Numbered from the stretch's first letter, positions 34,095-42,010 are shown. The stretch: 64,000 nucleotides of DNA from Flavobacterium saccharophilum (GCF_900142735.1 NZ_FRBY01000002.1:1-64000), one strand, 5' to 3'. Numbers and translations: made by a program. The notes: generated by a model from the letters alone, not told the origin.

Positions 34095-35843
34095 TTAAGA
34101 TTTTTTGCTTTCTTTCTCCATTTTCTTCATTTCTTTTTCATAAGCTTTCATGTCTTTTTCGTAAGCTTTCATGTTTTTCTCATATTCTTTCATGTCTCTT
34201 CCAACTGTTTCTTCTATGTACTTTCCGTATTTTTCCATCTCAACGTTGAATTTTTCCATAGCAATTTCATACTTTTCCATATCCTTACCGTACATCGCTT
34301 CATGCTTAGACATGATTTCATCAACTTGTTCTGTGTAAGCAGAAAGAGTTGGTTCAAAAGCTTCCATTTTTTTCTCAAACTCAGCCATATCTTTTTCGAA
34401 ATTAGCCATGGCTACTTTATCTCTTGGATTTGCAGGAGGGGCTGGTGCTTTAGGCATTTTAGACATGTCTATAGTTGGTAACTTTGGCATTGATCCGCCA
34501 GGAAAAGCGGGTGCAGCTGGAGGTGCAATAGTACTTATTCTTGGAGGAGCCGGTGGAGCAGGAGGCGCAACATGCATATCATTAACATCAGGGCCATTTA
34601 CTTCATCAACATCTGCAACGCGATCCTGAAGCATCATGGAGTCGTTTGGTTCACCATCTGTAACAACGCCAATTTTTTTGACATTATCGTCGTCAGTTGA
34701 TACTACAAGACCAAAGCTCTTTATTGCTTCGTCACCATCTATCTCAATGGTCTGAACCTCATGGTTTCCTTTTTTAATGTTCATTTTGATGGCTGTCAAT
34801 TCTTTATCTGTGTTTCTTTTTACATTCGATATAGCAACATCAAAATCGTGTTTTTGCTTTATTTTTTCAGAGATTACTTTTAATTCCTGATCTGTTGTTG
34901 TTTTTTCGATTTTGTAGACATCATCTGATGTAGCTGTAGTAACTTCCTGAGTTTCTTTTTTCTCTTGTGCTATGATTTCTATTTGAAATAAAAATACAAA
35001 TGCGGCAAGTGCTGGAATTATGGTACAATACTTCCAATAATTTGTTTTTTTTGATTGATTTTTGTTTAACATGACAATTCGTTTTTTGATTAATGATTGA
35101 TAAAAATGATTGGTGATGGCAACACAAGTTTCATGTGTTGTTATTTTTAAAAGCGTGTATTGATAAGCTTTTTTATCTGATATTTTTTTGGCAGCTTCAT
35201 AATCAGCGATGAACTCAAGATTTTGAAGAATTGCTTTTTTGTACAACCAAATAATTGGATTGAACCAAAACAGTACACAAAATATTCTTGAAATAATCAC
35301 ATCTACGGTATGATTTTGATCGCTGTGCACTTTTTCATGTTCTAAAATACTTTCTAACTCTGATGCGCTATACAGTGATGAGTTGTATACGATATAATCA
35401 AAATAAGAAAAGGGTGCAATGTTTTCCTCAATATCAATGAATTTAAAATCAGCTTCCTGCTGTATTTCTCTGCCTTTTAAAACGGAGTTTAAACTGTAAA
35501 AATCAGTTGCAAACTTTATTATAAGGGCTAAAAATCCGATTCCATAAATAGCAATTGCAATATAATTCCAATTGATTTCAAAAGATTCTTCAGGAATGGT
35601 ATTCATAATATTATGAGGTACATAACTGGTAGAATAGTTCATAGTAGGCATTGGAATAGGATCGACCCATACAATTTTGGTATAAACTACAAAAGGTAAA
35701 ACTACTGAAGTGATAAGACCGGCTAATAGAAACCATCTGTTGCTATTGAAAAAAGTTTCTTTACGAAGTAAAAAAAAGTAAGCGCAGTAAAATAATACTA
35801 ATAATCCGCTTGATTTGGCGATAAAAGTGAAAAGAGCTTCCAT
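34095..35843 (-). CDS. M56-family (BlaR1-like) membrane metallopeptidase 2
   Basis: A 582-aa membrane protein. The N-terminal half has four transmembrane helices and the M56 zinc motif HEKVH at 169-173 (SILEHEKVHSDQNHTVDVII), followed by FWFNPIIWLYKKAI. A last helix near residue 280 leads to a large extracytoplasmic part: a short DVYKIEKTTTDQELK module, a Pro/Ala-rich linker (APPAPPAPPRISTIAPPAAP) and a long charged helical tail of Met-Lys-x-Tyr-Glu-Lys repeats. There is no penicillin-binding sensor domain, so the signal differs from classical BlaR1. The matching BlaI gene ends 5 bp upstream. Confidence 0.88.
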   Translation of the reverse strand: MEALFTFIAKSSGLLVLFYCAYFFLLRKETFFNSNRWFLLAGLITSVVLPFVVYTKIVWVDPIPMPTMNYSTSYVPHNIMNTIPEESFEINWNYIAIAIYGIGFLALIIKFATDFYSLNSVLKGREIQQEADFKFIDIEENIAPFSYFDYIVYNSSLYSASELESILEHEKVHSDQNHTVDVIISRIFCVLFWFNPIIWLYKKAILQNLEFIADYEAAKKISDKKAYQYTLLKITTHETCVAITNHFYQSLIKKRIVMLNKNQSKKTNYWKYCTIIPALAAFVFLFQIEIIAQEKKETQEVTTATSDDVYKIEKTTTDQELKVISEKIKQKHDFDVAISNVKRNTDKELTAIKMNIKKGNHEVQTIEIDGDEAIKSFGLVVSTDDDNVKKIGVVTDGEPNDSMMLQDRVADVDEVNGPDVNDMHVAPPAPPAPPRISTIAPPAAPAFPGGSMPKLPTIDMSKMPKAPAPPANPRDKVAMANFEKDMAEFEKKMEAFEPTLSAYTEQVDEIMSKHEAMYGKDMEKYEIAMEKFNVEMEKYGKYIEETVGRDMKEYEKNMKAYEKDMKAYEKEMKKMEKESKKS

Positions 35844-35848
35844 AATGC

Positions 35849-36217
35849 TTATTTGTCTTCGTTTGGTTTTTCGATCATAGCTAAGATTTCACGCAATTCA
35901 GCCGCAGAGATTTTTTCTTCTTTGGCAAAGAATGAAACCATACTTTTATAAGAGCTGTTGAAATAATTGTCAATTGCAGTACTCATGAACCTTTTTCTGT
36001 AATCTTCAATACTTACAATTGGGAAATATTGATGTGTATTTCCAAAAGCATTGTGATTTACATATCCTTTTTCTTCCAAATTTCGAACGATAGTCGAAAG
36101 CGTATTATAATGCGGCTGATCCTCTGTTATTTCTGCCTGAATCTCTTTTACAAAAGCTTTTTTCAGCTTCCATAAAATATGCATTATTTCTTCTTCTTTA
36201 TTGGTTAGTTTTAACAT
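35849..36217 (-). CDS. BlaI/MecI-family repressor 2
   Basis: A 122-aa winged-helix repressor. LTNKEEEIMHILWKLKKAFV starts the DNA-binding domain, and HYNTLSTIVRNLEEKGYVNH is the recognition helix and wing. The C-terminal helices (YFNSSYKSMVSFFAKEEKIS) form the dimer and contain the region cleaved in BlaI/MecI. In the classical system BlaR1 activation leads to BlaI cleavage; here the M56 partner is directly downstream. It is about 80 percent identical by eye to the other BlaI (37882-38250), so the two could share operators or form heterodimers. Confidence 0.9.
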   Translation of the reverse strand: MLKLTNKEEEIMHILWKLKKAFVKEIQAEITEDQPHYNTLSTIVRNLEEKGYVNHNAFGNTHQYFPIVSIEDYRKRFMSTAIDNYFNSSYKSMVSFFAKEEKISAAELREILAMIEKPNEDK

Positions 36218-36250
36218 GGTTTTGGTTAGTTTTTAATTTCAAATTGAAAA

Positions 36251-37870
36251 TTATTTTTTAGTTTCAATTTCAATAACACTGTTTTTATCCTCTTCACCAT
36301 CTTTAGCTGATGTTTTTGAGCTTTTATAAATATGGATTGTTTTAACGTTTTCAGAATCCAAATCTCTTATTTTTCCATCATATACAACTTCTCCATCCAC
36401 AATAACTAACTGTTTTGATTGTGTATTGATATTATCTCCGTTTGATACTAAACTGATGTTTGTTTGGATTTTTGGCTCAGGAGTTATGTTTCTATTGTAA
36501 CCAACTTTAACATTCGTTCTTACATTTGTATTTACAGTAGTATCTGTATTATTTGCATTAGTGCTTGTACTAATGCTTGTATTAGTATTATGATTAGTTT
36601 TAACATCACAATTAGTGTTAGAATTTACAACTTTTTTTACTTCGACTTTACGTTCTTTATCGATAATTTGTACTTCACCGATTTGATTATCTGTTTTTAA
36701 ACCTATTTTTTTAGATCCGTCTTTTTCAGTTTCAATTACAATTTCACAATCTTTAATTGCTTCACTTCCTTTAACTCTGTAAGATTGTGATTGTTCAGAA
36801 CCTCTTTTAAGATCAAATCTAATGGCTGTTAACTCATTTTTTGAATTTCGTTCAACAGCAGAAATTTTTGCATCAACATCGTGATTTAGCTTCATTTTTT
36901 TAGCCATTTCTTTTAATTGTTGATCAGTTGTTGTTTTACTGATTTTGTAAACATCAATAGAACCGTATTTTTTGCTAAGTTCTTTTGTTGCAACTTCTCT
37001 TTTTTCTTTTGCAATTACTTCAACCTGAAATAAAAGTACAAAAGCGGCTAGTGCTGGAACTACCACGTAGAGTTTCCAGGAGCTCCTTTTTTTTGATTGA
37101 TTTTTGTTTAACATGACAATTCGTTTTTTGATTAATGATTGATAAAAATGATTGGTGATTGATAGACAACTTTCATGAGTTGTAATTTTTAAAAGCGTGT
37201 ATTGATAGGCTTTTTTGTCTGATATTTTCTGAGCGGCTGCTGCATCTGCAATAAATTCAAGATTTTGAGTTATTGCTTTTTTATACAGCCATATTACCGG
37301 ATTAAACCAAAATATTATAGAGAAAGCTCTCGCGATCAAAACATCCATAGTATGATTTTGATCACTGTGCACTTTTTCATGCTCCAAAATGCTTTCTAAT
37401 TCAGAAGGCGTGTACATTGATGAGTTGTACACTATATATTCAAAATACGAAAATGGAGCAATGTTTTCGTTTATGTCAACAAATTTAAAATCAGCTTGTT
37501 GTTTAATTTGTTTTCCTTTTATAATTGCGTTTAAACTATAAAAATCAAAAGCAAATTTTATAAGTAAAGCTAAAACACCAATACTGTAGATCGCTATTAT
37601 CACTAAATTCCAGTTAATTTCGAAAGCATTTTTTTCTATTGGCGCAGAATATAACGATGCATAATTTACGTTTGAAAGTGGAGTTGGATTAACCCAAATC
37701 ACTTTAGTATAAACTATCAAGGGAAGTATTGCAGAAGTAATTAAACCGGTCAATAAAAACCACCTGTTACTATTGAAAAAAGTTTCTTTGCGTAACAAGA
37801 AATAATAAGCGCAATAAAATAAAATAACTAAGCCTGCTGATTTTGCGATATAAATAAAAAGTACTTCCAT
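36251..37870 (-). CDS. M56-family (BlaR1-like) membrane metallopeptidase 1
   Basis: A 539-aa paralogue of the gene at 34095-35843, nearly identical through the four N-terminal helices and zinc motif (SILEHEKVHSDQNHTMDVLI) up to about residue 290. The extracytoplasmic part differs: an Asn/Thr-rich linker (TNTSISTSTNANNTDTTVNT) is followed by a domain resembling the plug of TonB-dependent receptors (LVIVDGEVVYDGKIRDLDSE ... VIEIETKK). I chose the ATG at 37870, which aligns with the paralogue's start; a TTG six bases earlier is in frame. The two M56 proteins probably sense different cues. Confidence 0.88.
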   Translation of the reverse strand: MEVLFIYIAKSAGLVILFYCAYYFLLRKETFFNSNRWFLLTGLITSAILPLIVYTKVIWVNPTPLSNVNYASLYSAPIEKNAFEINWNLVIIAIYSIGVLALLIKFAFDFYSLNAIIKGKQIKQQADFKFVDINENIAPFSYFEYIVYNSSMYTPSELESILEHEKVHSDQNHTMDVLIARAFSIIFWFNPVIWLYKKAITQNLEFIADAAAAQKISDKKAYQYTLLKITTHESCLSITNHFYQSLIKKRIVMLNKNQSKKRSSWKLYVVVPALAAFVLLFQVEVIAKEKREVATKELSKKYGSIDVYKISKTTTDQQLKEMAKKMKLNHDVDAKISAVERNSKNELTAIRFDLKRGSEQSQSYRVKGSEAIKDCEIVIETEKDGSKKIGLKTDNQIGEVQIIDKERKVEVKKVVNSNTNCDVKTNHNTNTSISTSTNANNTDTTVNTNVRTNVKVGYNRNITPEPKIQTNISLVSNGDNINTQSKQLVIVDGEVVYDGKIRDLDSENVKTIHIYKSSKTSAKDGEEDKNSVIEIETKK

Positions 37871-37881
37871 AAACAATATTT

Positions 37882-38250
37882 TTATTTGTCTTCTTTTGGA
37901 GTTTCTATCATGGCCAGGATTTCTCGTAATTCAGCTGCAGAGATTTTTTCTTCTTTGGCAAAAAACGAAACCATATTTTTATAAGAACTATTGAAATAAT
38001 TATCAATAGCCGTTTTCATGTACTTTTTACTATAGGCTTCTAAAGTAATTATTGGATAATATTGGTGTGTATTTCCAAACGCATTATGTCCTACAAAACC
38101 CTTTTCTTCAAGATTACGAACAATAGTCGAAAGTGTATTGTAATGCGGTTGCTCTTCCGTTATCTCAGCCTGAACCTCTTTTACAAAAGCTTTTTTAAGC
38201 CTCCATAAAATGTGCATGATTTCTTCTTCTTTGTTGGTTAACTTTTGCAT
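37882..38250 (-). CDS. BlaI/MecI-family repressor 1
   Basis: A 122-aa winged-helix repressor, first gene of the five-gene minus-strand run. The DNA-binding domain begins MQKLTNKEEEIMHILWRLKK and includes HYNTLSTIVRNLEEKGFVGH. The C-terminal dimerisation region is YFNSSYKNMVSFFAKEEKIS. The promoter upstream has AACTA/TAGTT dyads overlapping it, which fits autorepression by a BlaI-type dimer. The M56 gene begins 11 bp downstream. Compared with the second BlaI, most changes lie in the wing and the linker (residues 52-80). Confidence 0.9.
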   Translation of the reverse strand: MQKLTNKEEEIMHILWRLKKAFVKEVQAEITEEQPHYNTLSTIVRNLEEKGFVGHNAFGNTHQYYPIITLEAYSKKYMKTAIDNYFNSSYKNMVSFFAKEEKISAAELREILAMIETPKEDK

Positions 38251-38267
38251 GTTTTCTAATTTTAATT

Positions 38268-38298
38268 CAAACCTACAACTATTTTTTTAGTTACGCAA
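38268..38298 (-). promoter_or_regulatory. Promoter of the BlaI-M56 operon
   Basis: On the minus strand TTG (38298-38296) lies 20 bases before TAGGTTTG (38275-38268), an exact Bacteroidota promoter match. The leader to the BlaI ATG is about 12 nt after the expected start. Confidence 0.65.
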
Positions 38299-38321
38299 CT
38301 ATAAAAATAGTTATTTAACTA
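38277..38321. promoter_or_regulatory. Phased BlaI-type operators
   Basis: AACTATTTTTTTAGTT (38277-38292) and AACTATAAAAATAGTT (38297-38312) are two dyads of AACTA/TAGTT half-sites, starting exactly 20 bp apart. A third AACTA starts at 38317, again 20 bp on. The first dyad lies between the -33 and -7 elements. Two helical turns of spacing allow dimers to bind side by side on one DNA face. Binding by the encoded BlaI proteins is inferred. Confidence 0.6.
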
Positions 38322-38414
38322 AAAATTAAGTTTGATTTAATTTAAAAACATAGAAAAACGATTCAAATTTAAAAGTAATAAATTGAATTTGAGTAATTTA
38401 TGAGTTAAAATTGT

Positions 38415-39632
38415 TTAGTGTTTTTTTTCTAGGAACAAAGCTTTTTTAATCCAGAAACAACAAAGAGTAGCCACAACTCCAATAGAAGCCATGAAAAACC
38501 AGTTAATTTGGTAACCTAATCGAGTGATAATTTCGAAACCAACTTTTGAGCTAATAATATGAGCCAAACTAAAACTCATAGTATACAATGCCATATAACG
38601 ACCTTCCTGACCGCGTGGTGCCCGGCTTAATGCGAAAGCATTAGAAAATGGAAAGGTTAAAATCTCACCAATCGAAATGCAAATCATACTAATGACCAGA
38701 ATTCCGGCCCAAACATTTATCAGAAGCAAAAAGAAACTGGAAGCCATAACAAAGGACCCCAGAATAATGATTTTAATTTTAGGGAAGCCTTTACGCTCCA
38801 TAAATCCAACAGTTGGCATTTCTAAGGCAAAAATCAAGAGCCCGTTTAAAGTCATTAACAATCCTGTTTGGAATTCACTTAAACCAAACTTTTCATTATG
38901 ATATAAAGGAAGCGTTGTGAAAAGCTGGAAGAAGATCATTGCTGTTACAAAACTCACAAATAAGAAAACCCAAAAGATTCGATCATGAAAAACTGATTTT
39001 TTATCTGAGGCACTTTCCACTTTATCATCGTGATCCACTTTTTTCTTTTCTTTTACTAATAAAGCAAAAATTGAAATCGATATAATACAAGAAGCACCGT
39101 CAACCCAGAACAACCCTGAATATCCAATTCCCATAATAATCAATCCGCCCAAAGCTGGTCCGGCCGCGAAACCAAGATTTACAGCTAAACGTACTAAAGT
39201 CAAAGCACGAGTTCTGTTTTCAGGTTTTGCATATGCACCTAATGAAACAAACATTGCGGGTCTAAACATATCAGCAATGACCATTAAAAGGAACATCGCA
39301 ACACACAATCCCCAGAATGTTGTTATATACTGCACGAAGAAAAGAGAAACACCACTGGTAAATAAACTGAAAATCATGATTTTGTAAAACCCGATTTTAT
39401 CCGAAAGTTTTCCTCCTAACCATGATCCCAACATCGATCCCAAACCAAATGCAACCATAATCCAACCAACCTGATTATAAGAAAAGTGAAGGTCTTCTTT
39501 TAAGTATTTTGATAAAAAAGGAAGCACCATTGTACCGGCACGATTAATAAAAGTGACCAATGTAAGTATCCAAATTTCTCTTGAAAATCCCCTAAAATTA
39601 TTGATGTAATGATTGGCTGCAGTTTTGAGCAT
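38415..39632 (-). CDS. MFS transporter
   Basis: A 405-aa, about twelve-span membrane protein of the major facilitator superfamily. FGLGSMLGSWLGGKLSDKIG contains the conserved loop 2-3 motif (G-x-L-x-D-x-x-G-x-x), and LTLVRLAVNLGFAAGPALGG in helix 5 resembles the antiporter motif of drug exporters. The central loop (KEKKKVDHDDKVESASDKKS) is cytoplasmic. Multidrug or metabolite efflux is likely, but the substrate is unknown. It is divergent from the DUF1684 gene, and a 20-bp dyad (39654-39673) lies between the two starts. Confidence 0.82.
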   Translation of the reverse strand: MLKTAANHYINNFRGFSREIWILTLVTFINRAGTMVLPFLSKYLKEDLHFSYNQVGWIMVAFGLGSMLGSWLGGKLSDKIGFYKIMIFSLFTSGVSLFFVQYITTFWGLCVAMFLLMVIADMFRPAMFVSLGAYAKPENRTRALTLVRLAVNLGFAAGPALGGLIIMGIGYSGLFWVDGASCIISISIFALLVKEKKKVDHDDKVESASDKKSVFHDRIFWVFLFVSFVTAMIFFQLFTTLPLYHNEKFGLSEFQTGLLMTLNGLLIFALEMPTVGFMERKGFPKIKIIILGSFVMASSFFLLLINVWAGILVISMICISIGEILTFPFSNAFALSRAPRGQEGRYMALYTMSFSLAHIISSKVGFEIITRLGYQINWFFMASIGVVATLCCFWIKKALFLEKKH

Positions 39633-39653
39633 TATAAAAATATGTTATTTGCA

Positions 39654-39673
39654 ACAAAGTTAGGAAACTTTGT
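39654..39673. promoter_or_regulatory. Dyad between divergent MFS and DUF1684 genes
   Basis: ACAAAGTT-AGGA-AACTTTGT has perfect 8-bp arms. A minus-strand TAACTTTG (39662-39655) is part of it and is a TAnnTTTG match for the MFS gene, so a bound protein could block that promoter. No regulator is identified. Confidence 0.35.
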
Positions 39674-39685
39674 CACGTATCGCGG

Positions 39686-39716
39686 TTGCTGCTTTGTTAC
39701 TTTTAAACTATTTTTG
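39686..39716 (+). promoter_or_regulatory. Promoter of the DUF1684-TatD transcript
   Basis: TTG at 39686-39688 lies 20 bases before TATTTTTG (39709-39716), fitting the Bacteroidota consensus. The ATG is at 39732. Confidence 0.5.
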
Positions 39717-39731
39717 TTCAAAATTTCCAAG

Positions 39732-40331
39732 ATGAAAAAAATAGCATTTCTTACTTTATTATTAACTTTTAGTTTTGGCTTTAGCCAAAAGAAATTTGAT
39801 AAAAAAGAAACAGAGAAATTTCAGAAGACCATAAATTCAGAATATGCTGATCCTAAGACGAGTCCGTTAATGGAAGAAGATCTAAAAGTTTTTAAAACTT
39901 TAGATTTTTATCCTATCAACGCCAAGTATTTTGTCAATGCAAAATTTGTAAAGGCGAAAAATGAAAAGGTTTTCGAAATGAAAACTACCGGAACAAGAAC
40001 TCCAAAATATATAAAATATGGAACTTTATACTTTACTATTGAAAGTAAAGCATTGCAATTAAATGTATATAGAAGTATCGATCTTTCGAAAACAGATGAA
40101 TATAAAGATCATTTGTTTCTCCCTTTTTCAGATTTAACTTCAGGAAAGGAAAGTTATATAGGAGGAAGATATATTGATTTAAAAATTCCAAAGGGAAATA
40201 CTATTGCAGTCGATTTTAATCAGGCTTACAATCCGTATTGTGCTTATAATCACAAATATTCTTGTCCGCTGGTTCCTTTAGAGAACGACCTGAATATCGC
40301 AATTAAAGCAGGAGTTAAGACTTTTCACTAA
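39732..40331 (+). CDS. DUF1684 family protein, secreted
   Basis: A 199-aa protein with signal peptide MKKIAFLTLLLTFSFGFSQK and a DUF1684 domain. Diagnostic segments are SPLMEEDLKVFKTLDFYPIN near the start, LFLPFSDLTSGKESYIGGRY in the middle and FNQAYNPYCAYNHKYSCPLV at the end, where Cys, His and Tyr are strongly conserved and suggest a binding site. The function of the family is not established. The chosen ATG at 39732 fits the signal peptide; a longer frame from 39609 would run over the promoter. Its stop overlaps the TatD start (TAATG), so translation is coupled. Confidence 0.85.
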   Translation: MKKIAFLTLLLTFSFGFSQKKFDKKETEKFQKTINSEYADPKTSPLMEEDLKVFKTLDFYPINAKYFVNAKFVKAKNEKVFEMKTTGTRTPKYIKYGTLYFTIESKALQLNVYRSIDLSKTDEYKDHLFLPFSDLTSGKESYIGGRYIDLKIPKGNTIAVDFNQAYNPYCAYNHKYSCPLVPLENDLNIAIKAGVKTFH

Positions 40332-40981
40332 TGGAATTCTTTAATTTTCATACACACCAATTTACAAATCAACCCAATATTTTGGAATTGGTCAATCAGT
40401 ATCCAAATGAATTTGATATTTCGATTCCGTTTTATTCAATAGGAATTCATCCGTGGTATATTGTTCAGGATAGAATTGAAGCTGATTTGAAAATTATTGA
40501 AGAAAAATTACAAACAGAAAATTGTTTGGCATTAGGAGAATGCGGTTTAGATAAACGAATTGAAATTCCGCTAGAACAACAAATTATAGTTTTTGAAAAA
40601 CAATTGGCTTTAGCTGAAAAACATAAGAAACCTGTAGTTATTCATTGTGTTGCGGCTTTTCAGGAAGTGATTGAAATCAAGAAAAAATTGAAAATCTCCG
40701 TTCCGATGATTATTCACGGATTTTCGAAAAATAGTCAAGTTGCTAATCAGCTTATTGCAGCAGGATTTTATATTTCATTCGGAAAGTATTTATTGAGAAA
40801 TCCAGAATTAAAAACGGTTTTCCAACAAATTCCAAATGATAGATTTCTTTTGGAAACCGATACGATTGAAGAAGGTATTCAGCAGGTTTATGATTTAGCA
40901 GCTGAGTATAAAAACTTAGATTTGAATAATTTACAAGGGATTATTTCAAGTAATTTTGAAAGAATATTTCAGAGAAAATAG
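40331..40981 (+). CDS. TatD-family metal-dependent hydrolase
   Basis: A 216-aa TIM-barrel hydrolase of the TatD family; characterised members are metal-dependent DNases or 3'-exonucleases. Metal ligands are visible: HTH in FNFHTHQF, Glu in ALGECGLDK, His in VVIHCVAAF, His in IIHGFSKN and Asp in LLETDT. It is about 40 residues shorter than E. coli TatD, mostly in loops, which is common in Bacteroidota. Its start overlaps the DUF1684 stop. The tRNA-modifying TcdA gene follows after a repeat-filled 136-bp gap. Confidence 0.88.
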   Translation: MEFFNFHTHQFTNQPNILELVNQYPNEFDISIPFYSIGIHPWYIVQDRIEADLKIIEEKLQTENCLALGECGLDKRIEIPLEQQIIVFEKQLALAEKHKKPVVIHCVAAFQEVIEIKKKLKISVPMIIHGFSKNSQVANQLIAAGFYISFGKYLLRNPELKTVFQQIPNDRFLLETDTIEEGIQQVYDLAAEYKNLDLNNLQGIISSNFERIFQRK

Positions 40982-40985
40982 AGTA

Positions 40986-41062
40986 TAGAAAATAGAATAT
41001 AGAGTCAAGAATTGAGAATTAAGATTTTAGAGTGAAACCTGAAACTTGAAACCTGAAACTGG
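40986..41062. repeat. Eleven-unit degenerate 7-bp repeat array
   Basis: From 40986 the sequence divides into eleven 7-mers: TAGAAAA, TAGAATA, TAGAGTC, AAGAATT, GAGAATT, AAGATTT, TAGAGTG, AAACCTG, AAACTTG, AAACCTG, AAACTGG. Adjacent units are more alike than distant ones, so the motif drifts along the array. It occupies the gap between the TatD and TcdA genes and codes for nothing. Confidence 0.6.
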
Positions 41063-41117
41063 ACTTTAGTCGAATTGGCGAAGCAAACAAAAGAAAACAA
41101 AATAAACAAAAGATTTT

Positions 41118-41834
41118 ATGGCAGAGTGGACAGAAAGAGCCGAGCTTTTATTTACAAAAGAAGGATTAGAAAATTTAAAAAACTCCAACGTTTTGGTAGT
41201 TGGCTTAGGAGGAGTGGGATCATTTGCAGCTGAGTTCTTGGCAAGAGCAGGAGTTGGGAGTATGACAATTGTTGATGGAGATGTTGTTGATATTACTAAT
41301 ATTAATCGTCAATTACCAGCATTGCATTCAACAGTTGGACAACCAAAAATTACTATTGTTGGCGATCGTTTGATGGATATTAATCCAGAATTGAAACTAA
41401 CGCGAGTTCAGGAATTTTTATCTCCGGAAAGAGCTTTTGAAATCGTTTCTCCTGAATTTGATTACGTTTTGGACTGTATAGACAGTATTACACCAAAACT
41501 GAATTTGATTATTGCGGCAAAACGTAAAAGAGTAAAAATATTAAGCAGCATGGGTGCTGGTGGAAAAATGTTAGCTTCAAAAGTAAAAGTGACCGATATT
41601 TCTAAAACAATAAACTGTTACTTTTCTAAGACCATCCGTAAACGTCTAAAAGCAGAAAAAATTAACAAATTAAAAGTGGTATTTTCTTCTGAAATTCAGG
41701 ATGAAAAGAGCTTAAAATTAACCGACGGAAAAAACTTCAAAAAATCTTTCTACGGAACAAACAGTTATATGCCAGGATTATTTGGCCTTCACGCTGCAGA
41801 AACGGTGATTCGTCATTTGCTTAAAAAAGAGTAG
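41118..41834 (+). CDS. tcdA: tRNA threonylcarbamoyladenosine dehydratase
   Basis: A 238-aa ThiF/E1-like ATP-dependent enzyme that cyclises t6A37 of tRNAs to ct6A. The nucleotide-binding Rossmann motif VVGLGGVGSFAAEFLARAGV is at about 27-46. DGDVVDITNINRQLPALHST is the E1-family segment, and LDCIDSITPKLNLI is also conserved. SMGAGGKMLASKVKVTDISK matches TcdA specifically. The cluster ends with LFGLHAAETVIRHLL. Family length is 240-270. It acts in the cytoplasm and uses ATP to adenylate the substrate carboxyl group. Confidence 0.9.
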   Translation: MAEWTERAELLFTKEGLENLKNSNVLVVGLGGVGSFAAEFLARAGVGSMTIVDGDVVDITNINRQLPALHSTVGQPKITIVGDRLMDINPELKLTRVQEFLSPERAFEIVSPEFDYVLDCIDSITPKLNLIIAAKRKRVKILSSMGAGGKMLASKVKVTDISKTINCYFSKTIRKRLKAEKINKLKVVFSSEIQDEKSLKLTDGKNFKKSFYGTNSYMPGLFGLHAAETVIRHLLKKE

Positions 41835-41841
41835 AAAAATT

Positions 41842-41878
41842 GTTTCAGGTTTCACGTTTTCTTTGTTTCAGGTTCTGG
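41842..41878. repeat. 7-bp repeat array (GTTTCAG-type)
   Basis: GTTTCAG, GTTTCAC, GTTTTCT, then after a 2-bp shift GTTTCAG, GTTCTGG. The unit is the same as at 29454-29488 and the complement of AAACCTG-type units at 41035-41062. Confidence 0.5.
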
Positions 41879-41940
41879 ATCGAGTAAAATTTTGTCAAAT
41901 TTATCAAAACATGAGAACTTGAAACTTTGAACCTCTAAAA

Positions 41941-41960
41941 AGGCGCACTGCTGTGCGCCT
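41941..41960. repeat. GC-rich hairpin
   Basis: AGGCGCAC-TGCT-GTGCGCCT forms an 8-bp stem of high GC. It has no T-run, so it is not a standard terminator. The word resembles palindromes found between genes in many Bacteroidota and Cyanobacteria. Confidence 0.45.
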
Positions 41961-41970
41961 CTACAGAAAA

Positions 41971-42010
41971 AACCTTTGAACCTTTGTTCCTCAGAACCTT
42001 TGAACCTTAA
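41971..42010. repeat. 8-bp repeat array (AACCTTTG-type)
   Basis: Five exact 8-base steps: AACCTTTG, AACCTTTG, TTCCTCAG, AACCTTTG, AACCTTAA, immediately before the HAD gene start. The third unit matches the complement of the GGTTCTGA-type array at 58892-58931. Confidence 0.6.

Noticed and set aside
34100..34240. Tandem DNA repeats of a TTTTTCGTAAGCTTTCATG type
   Set aside because: They encode the Met-Lys-x-Tyr-Glu-Lys coiled coil at the end of an M56 protein and need no separate feature.
37871..37876. TTG start six bases upstream for the first M56 gene
   Set aside because: The ATG at 37870 aligns with the start of the paralogue.
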